DNA of 64,000 nt from Lentibacillus jeotgali (GTDB taxonomy: Bacteria > Bacillota > Bacilli > Bacillales > Amphibacillaceae), in the NCBI RefSeq assembly GCF_000224785.1, contig NZ_AGAV01000014.1, positions 248,001 to 312,000 on the forward strand, written 5' to 3'. The translations under genes and the position numbers were made by a program. Position 1 is the first letter of the stretch; each line of letters starts with the position of its first letter. Under the pieces are notes generated by a model that was not told the origin of the DNA, made no database searches, and saw nothing but the letters and a program-made list of their open reading frames with translations. Below, piece by piece: positions 58,720-64,000 of the stretch.

Positions 58720-58756
58720 CAACAAAGTGGAGGATTAGCCCCCTCCACTTTGCTTT
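58720..58756 (-). terminator. Hairpin behind the oxidoreductase gene
   Basis: CAAAGTGGAGG (58723-58733) pairs perfectly with CCTCCACTTTG (58742-58752), 82 bases after the oxidoreductase stop; no long T-run. Its left flank TCAACAAAGTGGA recurs at the left edge of the IS (59897). Confidence 0.55.
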
Positions 58757-58838
58757 AAAGAAAGATCAAAAAGAAATGAGGTTCATATTCCATTCTCGAG
58801 CCCGTTCGTATTGTTGAATGTGAGTGATGTTGTTCAAC

Positions 58839-59786
58839 CTAAACTTTAAGACAAAGTTTTCCCAAATAATGATTATTGAGAGCTAGATGTGCATCACAGG
58901 CATCTTTTAATAAAAATGTTTGATAAATATGAGCTGTTAAATTCCCCAATTTAATATAATTGTTGAGTCTACGCATAATCTCGTGATCAGGGTCGCCGTT
59001 ATAGCCAATTGCCCTTATACCAAATGGAACCTTAGGCTCCGGATATATCCCATTAGGATAGGCAATACGACCATCAGATCGAATACACTGAATTGCTTTT
59101 TGTGCAAATTCGCCACCAGCGGTAAGTAGTGCAGTATCAAGGCCATCAGGTGCAAATGAACTAGCTGCTGATAAAATATCATCTTTTCGCCCGTTTACAA
59201 CATCATCAATTCCTAGATTTTTAACCATAGTGACACCGTCATCACCTGAGGCTACTGCAAAAACCCGTGCCCCCATATTCTTAGCAAGCTGTACCGCTAG
59301 GTGCCCTATTCCTCCACTGGCCCCGAAAATCATAATAGTCTCATCTTGTTTCAGTTCTAAAATATCCTCAATTCCACGCAATGCAGTTAAACCTACCCCA
59401 GATATTACACTGGATTCCGAAAGAGTTAAACTATCGGGAATGCAAAATACATACTTAGAATCTAAAGCAACGTATTCTGCATAAAAACCGCCTTTTGGGT
59501 TAAGAAAGCCTGGGGCGTATACCTTATCACCGACATTAAAACGACTAACCTTTTCTCCAAAAGCTACAACAGAACCAGCACCTTCAGATCCTAATACATA
59601 GGGAAACTTTGGCTCAATGCCAAGCATTTCTGCATATCCGCCTTCTCGTTCAAAAATATCCCATTCTCCTACCCCTGCATAATCAACACGAATTAGCACA
59701 TCACTCGGTCCGATGTCGGGTACCAAGATATTTTTCAACACAAACTCATCGGGGCCGCCAAATTTTTCAAGCACTTCAGCATTCAC
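58839..59786 (-). CDS. MDR-superfamily NADP-dependent oxidoreductase (quinone oxidoreductase type)
   Basis: Zinc-free medium-chain dehydrogenase/reductase of 315 residues, related to quinone oxidoreductases/enoyl reductases. N-terminal GroES-like domain (VLIRVDYAGVGEWDIFEREG...PYVLGSEGAGSVVAFG) and Rossmann domain with IMIFGASGGIGHLAVQLAKNMGA. Its substrate is unknown. The start is GTG 59786 with GGAGG upstream. TATAAT stands upstream at about 59832-59837 (minus), just ahead of the dyad CCCTTGTCAGGG, which could be an operator. Confidence 0.88.
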   Translation of the reverse strand: MNAEVLEKFGGPDEFVLKNILVPDIGPSDVLIRVDYAGVGEWDIFEREGGYAEMLGIEPKFPYVLGSEGAGSVVAFGEKVSRFNVGDKVYAPGFLNPKGGFYAEYVALDSKYVFCIPDSLTLSESSVISGVGLTALRGIEDILELKQDETIMIFGASGGIGHLAVQLAKNMGARVFAVASGDDGVTMVKNLGIDDVVNGRKDDILSAASSFAPDGLDTALLTAGGEFAQKAIQCIRSDGRIAYPNGIYPEPKVPFGIRAIGYNGDPDHEIMRRLNNYIKLGNLTAHIYQTFLLKDACDAHLALNNHYLGKLCLKV

Positions 59787-60003
59787 AGTGTTTATACCTC
59801 CTTCGTTTGATTTACTACATATCTATTATACAGACTAACCCTGACAAGGGCTATCACTATAACAGGTAATTTTATTAATAATAAAAATCCATTTATTCAA
59901 CAAAGTGGATGACGTAAAATAGTTTGTGTAAATTCTTTGAGACAAAAAAAGAGGTAGGGTACCCTCGGAATTGGCTATAAATAGAGAGAGGAGAAACCCT
60001 ACC

Positions 60004-61233
60004 ATGACTCAAAGTATAACGAATGATGGCTTTATGAATCAACTGGATAGTCTTGTACGTGATTTTGTCAAAGACCAGCTCGAAACGATTTTGGTAGAGG
60101 AAAGGGAACAGTTTTTCAACGAAGAACATCCTGAATTGAAGCAAGTAAAAAATGGTTACTACAAACGAACGCTTGATACCAAGCACGGCCATATTGATGA
60201 TCTTGCTGTGCCCCGCGACCGCCATGGTGAATTTCAAACGGAATTGTTCTCACCTTACCAACGCCGTGATCAATGGGTTGGCGAAACGGTAACGAGAATG
60301 TATCAGAAAGGTGTCAGCACGCGTGAAATCGGGCAAATGATTGAGCACATGCTGGGCTCTGCTTATTCGGCAACAACGGTTAGTAACATCACAGACGTTA
60401 CACTCGAAAATATCGAAACATGGCAGCAGCGCCCACTAAAGAAACGTTATTCAATCCTTTATCTTGACGGGACTTACCTGAAGCTGCGCCGCGATGATGT
60501 CGCCAATGAAGTCGTGTACTTGGTCATCGGTGTGTCTGAAGACGGTTACCGCGAGATTCTCGGTTTCTATGTCGGTGGCCAGGAAAGCTCACTCGGCTGG
60601 AAAGAAATTCTCCGCGATCTTTACAATCGGGGTGTTGAGGAAGTGTTGCTTGGTGTTTTTGATGGCCTGCCCGGACTTGAAGCAGCGATGAAAGAAATTT
60701 ATCCAAAGGCTGACGTCCAGCGCTGTGTGGTACATAAAGTTCGTAATGCCATCAACGCCGTTCGTAAAAAGGATCAAACAGCTGTAGCCGAGGATTTAAA
60801 GGCTATTTATGAGGCCAGCACGAGTGAAGAAGCCATGAGTCAATTTAAAACTTTTCAAGAGAACTGGCAAGGCAAGCATCCAAAAGTCGTCAAATCATGG
60901 GAAGAGGACTTAAATGTGCTTCTGACATTCTTGAAATATCCCTTATCAATCCAGCGCATGATTTATACTACGAATATCATTGAGCGGACGATGAAGGAAA
61001 TCAAGAAGCGTACAAAAACGATGAACAGCCTTCCCAGTGAAAAGGCAGCAGAAAAGGTGGTATACCTTCAATCAACCGAATATAACCAAAGATGGTCAGA
61101 GCGGAAGCTCAGAGGCTTCGCAAGTGCTTATCAAGCGTTACAGGAAATGTTTGAAACGAGATACGGCAAGCACAGCGGATCACAAACGATCGAATTTTCA
61201 GATATTATCCCGGGTACCCGGGATAATATCTGA
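60004..61233 (+). CDS. IS256-family transposase
   Basis: Mutator-type DDE transposase of 409 residues. The catalytic triad is visible: Asp155 (LYLDGTYLK), Asp220 (GVFDGLPGLE) and Glu327 (TTNIIERTMKEIK), with the C/D-box QRCVVHKVRNAI between. ATG 60004 has GAGAGGAG upstream; the annotated frame could extend 11 codons without support. The last codons (FSDIIPGTRDNI) lie within a 44-bp perfect palindrome, so the C terminus differs from a typical family end. Confidence 0.95.
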   Translation: MTQSITNDGFMNQLDSLVRDFVKDQLETILVEEREQFFNEEHPELKQVKNGYYKRTLDTKHGHIDDLAVPRDRHGEFQTELFSPYQRRDQWVGETVTRMYQKGVSTREIGQMIEHMLGSAYSATTVSNITDVTLENIETWQQRPLKKRYSILYLDGTYLKLRRDDVANEVVYLVIGVSEDGYREILGFYVGGQESSLGWKEILRDLYNRGVEEVLLGVFDGLPGLEAAMKEIYPKADVQRCVVHKVRNAINAVRKKDQTAVAEDLKAIYEASTSEEAMSQFKTFQENWQGKHPKVVKSWEEDLNVLLTFLKYPLSIQRMIYTTNIIERTMKEIKKRTKTMNSLPSEKAAEKVVYLQSTEYNQRWSERKLRGFASAYQALQEMFETRYGKHSGSQTIEFSDIIPGTRDNI

Positions 61234-61237
61234 AAAT
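61194..61237. repeat. 44-bp perfect palindrome at the end of the transposase gene
   Basis: ATTTTCAGATATTATCCCGG plus GT, mirrored exactly as its reverse complement; the centre lies between 61215 and 61216 (CCCGGGTACCCGGG). It has no loop and spans the stop codon. RNA from it would fold into a 20-bp stem, probably a terminator that also blocks outside transcription. Confidence 0.9.
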
Positions 61238-61321
61238 ACCAACACCACCTATTCTGAGGAGTATCCTATTTATTTACACAAACTTCTTGACGGTACCACA
61301 AAGTGGCTTTATAAACCAAAA

Positions 61322-61362
61322 AAGGACGCAATTCTTGTTCCGGAATTTGCGCCCGTTAGTTA
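61322..61362. repeat. Family 3 short hairpin
   Basis: GACGCAATTCTTGTTCCGGA then ATTTGCGCCCGTTAGTTATAC; same order of motifs as the copy at 56605. It lies 16 bases outside the IS256 target duplication. Confidence 0.6.
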
Positions 61363-61394
61363 TACATAAGACTTACACAATAATTGCATATTAT

Positions 61395-61885
61395 ATAAAT
61401 GATGTGACAATAAGTCATTATAGCAAACGTTTAAAGTGACAGCTCGTGTTCCAACGTTCCTTGCTTCCCAAGTCCCTTACAACGTAGCTATCCATACTGG
61501 ACGTAGGTGCTCCCTTTAAGCCTGTGAGCTTGATACCGCCGTTGTCCGGTATAGCGTATTTCAGAGGGCGCATTTTTACTCTACACCACTCACGTCATCG
61601 TTGGATGACACATAAGTTTCCCTATGTTTTAACTCTAGACCCGTACATTCGAAAGTTTGTCAGTTCCTTTCTCAAAGAACATTCTCACCATATCCAGTTT
61701 TTCAGCCGCGCGGCATATCCGTCGGCATACCTTCTCTAAGAGAGTGGCTCCAGCCTTCGTTCTGCCGAATCACCTGTGCTTCATACCCCAAGGCCTGTCA
61801 GCCTTAACGCATGCAGGATTTGTTGACGGGATGGTTTCAGGAAACTTGGTTCCATCTTGTAACGTTAGAATTTAATAAAATTCCC
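61395..61885 (-). ncRNA. Probable group II intron fragment (5' RNA part, no reverse transcriptase)
   Basis: The gap between the IS and the topB-linked gene is free of credible genes. Its minus strand carries stretches typical of domain I of bacterial group II introns: GTTAAAACATAGGGAAACTT with ATGTG, GGTGTAGAGTAAAAATGCGC, CACAGGCTTAAAGGGAGCAC with CTACGTCCAGTATGG, and GGGACTTGGGAAGC. The intron-encoded protein and domains V-VI would lie to the left, where the IS now sits, and are gone. Recognition is from memory of such introns; boundaries are approximate. Confidence 0.5.
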
Positions 61886-61892
61886 CGCATGT

Positions 61893-62174
61893 TCACGCCT
61901 CAAAGCGTTTATAGCGGAACTTGTCGCGCGCGCCCGTTAACGGAATATATTTGGTTGGTTCACCATCTAAGATGACGGTTTTCGTATCCAAGTCTAATGG
62001 AATCAAAGCATCCTCATCTGCTTGAATAATCGTTTGAATTGCATCCAGTGTTACAGGATCAATAGATATTTCGACTTCACCATCTTTGACAATGAATACG
62101 ACACTGAATTCTTTACCTTCCTTCACATAACCGATATCTACAGACTGATACGCACCATTTACATACAAATCCAT
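61893..62174 (-). CDS. 93-residue protein of unknown function linked to topB
   Basis: MDLYVNGAYQSVDIGYVKEG begins a small, acidic, beta-rich protein (EFSVVFIVKDGEVEISIDP...TKTVILDGEPTKYIPLTGARDKFRYKRFEA), without membrane segments. ATG 62174 has AAAGGGTG upstream and lies four bases after the topB stop, so the two are co-translated. I do not recognise the family. Co-occurrence with a mobile-element-type topoisomerase suggests a DNA-processing accessory of an integrative element, which is inference. Confidence 0.65.
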   Translation of the reverse strand: MDLYVNGAYQSVDIGYVKEGKEFSVVFIVKDGEVEISIDPVTLDAIQTIIQADEDALIPLDLDTKTVILDGEPTKYIPLTGARDKFRYKRFEA

Positions 62175-62178
62175 ACAA

Positions 62179-63999
62179 TCACCCTTTCGGAAACTCAAAT
62201 GTTAGTTTTTGTTCTGTCGTATTATAGCGCAAGTACGCATCAAATGTCTTTCCTTTCTTGCTCTTAAATCCTTTCACTAAATTGGTTTTATTACCTACCA
62301 GCAACTTTTTAATGTTGGTTTCACTGATTGCTTTCCCTAAGAATCGTTTAGGCAAAGTAAACGTGCAGCCATCTCGATAACGGGAACAGCCATAAAACTT
62401 TCCTTTATCCTCAATCTTCCCTCCTGCTTTACCACATACCGGACATTCACCAACAATGTTCTGTTCTTTAGCTTCCTGAAATTGTGATTCAAGCCTCTTC
62501 ATTTTCGCTGGCGCATCTTTCAAAAGTGATGCCAGCATCTGTTTTATCTTGGAAATGAAGTGTACTTGTGAACCTTCATTTTGCCCGATTTTGTGTAAAT
62601 AAGTCTCCCATTTGGCCGTCATCTCCGGACTGGCTAAAACTGTTCCTTCAACCGCCTGACATAACATTTGCCCTTTCCCCGTAACCGACACTTTATTCTT
62701 GTTTATCTCGATATATTGCTGCTTTTTCAATGTATCAAGTATATTTGCCCTTGTTGCTTCAGTCCCAATACCTTCATTCTCTTTCAATGTATGCTGCAAT
62801 GTTTTATCATCAATTTCTTTACCAGCCTGTTTCATAACGTTAATTAATTGGCCTTGCGTATAGGCCTTTGGAGGTTTCGTTTTTCCCTCAGATATATCAA
62901 TCTTAACGTTACAAGATTCCCCTTCTTTTATAGACGGAAGAACCGTATTGTGTTGTTCAGCATTATTCTCATCATCAGACGTTTCTTCCGTGAATAAAAC
63001 TCTCCAGCCTTTCTTTAATTCCACTTTGCCGGTTTTCTCAAAGCACAAACCGTTTAAATCAACCTCCACCTTTGTTTCTTCATATTCATAATCGCCAGCG
63101 AACATCGCGAGTGTCCTTGCTATAACTTCCTGATAAATGTTCCATTCTTTGTCGGTCAGATCCTGTTTATTTGGTGCCTGTTTTGTTGGAATGATGGCAT
63201 AATGCTCGTTGACTTTGGATCCATCCACATAACGCTTTCGTGCATCAGGATAGACAATATCCATGGTGACGTTTAAACAGGATTGATAGGTTGATAGATG
63301 ACTTTTTAAGTAAGCAAACTCACTGTCCGTAATATGATGACTGTCCGTTCTTGGGTACGATAATACCTTTTTCTCATACAATGACTGTGCCGTTTTTAAT
63401 ACGTCGGATGGACTATACCTCCATTTTTTATTGGCTGTTGCTTGCAGCGTTGATAATGAATGCAGCTTCGGCACTTTCTGTTTCTTTTGCTCTTTTGTAA
63501 CCTGTTGTATGGTGCCTTGATTTTCGCCAGATGATAGACTGTGAGAACCCAAGATGTTCATGGCTTCTTCTTTTGTTTGATAACGTGCTTTCACTTTTGC
63601 ATCAAACGAACCGTTCTTGACACTTACATTGCCAACCAACTCGAAAAAAGGTTTGGAGACAAAGTTCTCGATTTCCTGCTGCCGTTTATACAATAAATAA
63701 AGGGTGGCGGTTTGTACCCTGCCAACACTGAAGACGCCTTTCATGCCGTTTTGTTGCAGGAGCAATGTATATAAACGGGATGCATTCATACCGACTAGCC
63801 AGTCACTCAATTGTCTTGTCTGGGCTTCTTTATACAATGAAACATAGTTGTTCCCATCCTTAAGTTGCTTGAACCCTTTCTGAATTTCATCCACTTCCAA
63901 TGAGTTTATCCATAAACGCTTGGTTGGTTTATTGGAAGCGCCGGCTATATTGATAATGCTTCTGGCGATATTTTCACCTTCACGATCACAGTCAGTTGC
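62179..63999 (-). CDS. topB: DNA topoisomerase III (type IA), C-terminal part (runs off the window)
   Basis: Type IA topoisomerase that passes single strands. The visible 607 residues begin in the TOPRIM motif (ATDCDREGENIARSI, normally DxDxEGE). They then contain VGRVQTATL, the active-site tyrosine in LSYPRTDSHH (visible residue 215) and GIGTEATRANIL. A C-terminal zinc-finger end follows (CPVCGKAGGKIEDKGKFYGCSRYRDGC). The TOPRIM motif reads DCD rather than the usual DPD. This size and its tail protein are typical of topB carried on conjugative plasmids and integrative elements. The N terminus lies to the right of the window. Confidence 0.92.
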   Translation of the reverse strand, partial: ATDCDREGENIARSIINIAGASNKPTKRLWINSLEVDEIQKGFKQLKDGNNYVSLYKEAQTRQLSDWLVGMNASRLYTLLLQQNGMKGVFSVGRVQTATLYLLYKRQQEIENFVSKPFFELVGNVSVKNGSFDAKVKARYQTKEEAMNILGSHSLSSGENQGTIQQVTKEQKKQKVPKLHSLSTLQATANKKWRYSPSDVLKTAQSLYEKKVLSYPRTDSHHITDSEFAYLKSHLSTYQSCLNVTMDIVYPDARKRYVDGSKVNEHYAIIPTKQAPNKQDLTDKEWNIYQEVIARTLAMFAGDYEYEETKVEVDLNGLCFEKTGKVELKKGWRVLFTEETSDDENNAEQHNTVLPSIKEGESCNVKIDISEGKTKPPKAYTQGQLINVMKQAGKEIDDKTLQHTLKENEGIGTEATRANILDTLKKQQYIEINKNKVSVTGKGQMLCQAVEGTVLASPEMTAKWETYLHKIGQNEGSQVHFISKIKQMLASLLKDAPAKMKRLESQFQEAKEQNIVGECPVCGKAGGKIEDKGKFYGCSRYRDGCTFTLPKRFLGKAISETNIKKLLVGNKTNLVKGFKSKKGKTFDAYLRYNTTEQKLTFEFPKG

Positions 64000-64000
64000 G

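Larger units (their letters stand above)
59900..61306 (+). mobile_element. Complete IS256-family insertion sequence with target-site duplication
   Basis: The element spans 59909-61297 with one transposase. Its ends share the inverted repeat AGTTTGTGTAAAT, each about 25 bases from the tip. The 9-bp direct repeat ACAAAGTGG flanks it at 59900-59908 and 61298-61306, in the 8-9 bp range made by IS256 transposases. Intact ends, gene and target duplication argue for a recent and possibly active copy. Confidence 0.88.

Noticed and set aside
61524-61875. Two short plus-strand frames between the IS and topB
   Set aside because: No ribosome binding sites or protein-like features; the interval reads better as an intron RNA fragment on minus.

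Overview
The window is a piece of the chromosome of an endospore-forming Bacillota of the Bacillaceae, most like the moderately halophilic genera (Virgibacillus, Lentibacillus, Oceanobacillus). The assignment rests on gene order and content (secDF, spoVB, yajC, tgt, queA, ruvBA, obg, spo0B, rpmA, rplU, spoIVFBA, minDC, mreDCB, valS, spoVID, hemAXCDBL, engB, lonA, clpX, tig, matching the B. subtilis map), on many sporulation genes, a valyl T-box, strong AGGAGG-type ribosome binding sites and frequent TTG/GTG starts. The genus is inference.

Positions 1 to about 53,000 are conserved core, almost all on the minus strand. In order: the end of the window's recJ, a LapA-like protein, secDF and comN; spoVB on plus; an ArsB/NhaD-type transporter; yajC-tgt-queA-ruvB-ruvA (translocase accessory, queuosine tRNA modification, Holliday junction migration); a YebC regulator, a spore lipoprotein, nadE; a phosphotransferase-fold protein with safA (spore coat); pheA-obg-spo0B; the rplU-prp-rpmA ribosomal operon with an L21 leader; spoIVFA/B (sigma-K checkpoint); minD-minC-mreD-mreC-mreB (cell shape and division site); radC, a SpoIIB-like SPOR protein, folC; two tandem ATP-grasp ligases on plus; valS with T-box; ysxE-spoVID (coat); the tetrapyrrole operon hemA-X-C-D-B-L; engB-lonA, clpX, tig and ysoA (GTPase, proteases, chaperone).

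From about 53,060 the character changes. A decayed 3' part of a tRNA-Arg gene with its terminator marks what looks like the attachment-site end of an old integrated island. To its right are an aldehyde dehydrogenase, a small membrane protein, fused remnants of a blaI repressor and a class A beta-lactamase, a ZIP-like membrane protein, a previously unlisted 27-residue holin-like (type I toxin-like) gene, a broken GyrI-like regulator, a quinone-oxidoreductase-type enzyme, a complete IS256-family insertion with target duplication, a probable group II intron fragment, and a topoisomerase III gene running off the window together with a 93-residue partner.

Laid over both parts are short dispersed non-coding repeats. 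Family 1 (about 120 bp, two hairpins with covarying stems) occurs at least six times, twice as tandem copies. Family 2 (about 60 bp hairpin) occurs three times. Family 3 (short hairpins) is confined to the accessory part. A separate 221-bp element with terminal inverted repeats and an 8-bp target duplication sits between yebC and ruvA. These repeats, the paired ATP-grasp ligases and the toxin-like locus are the least explained parts of the window.
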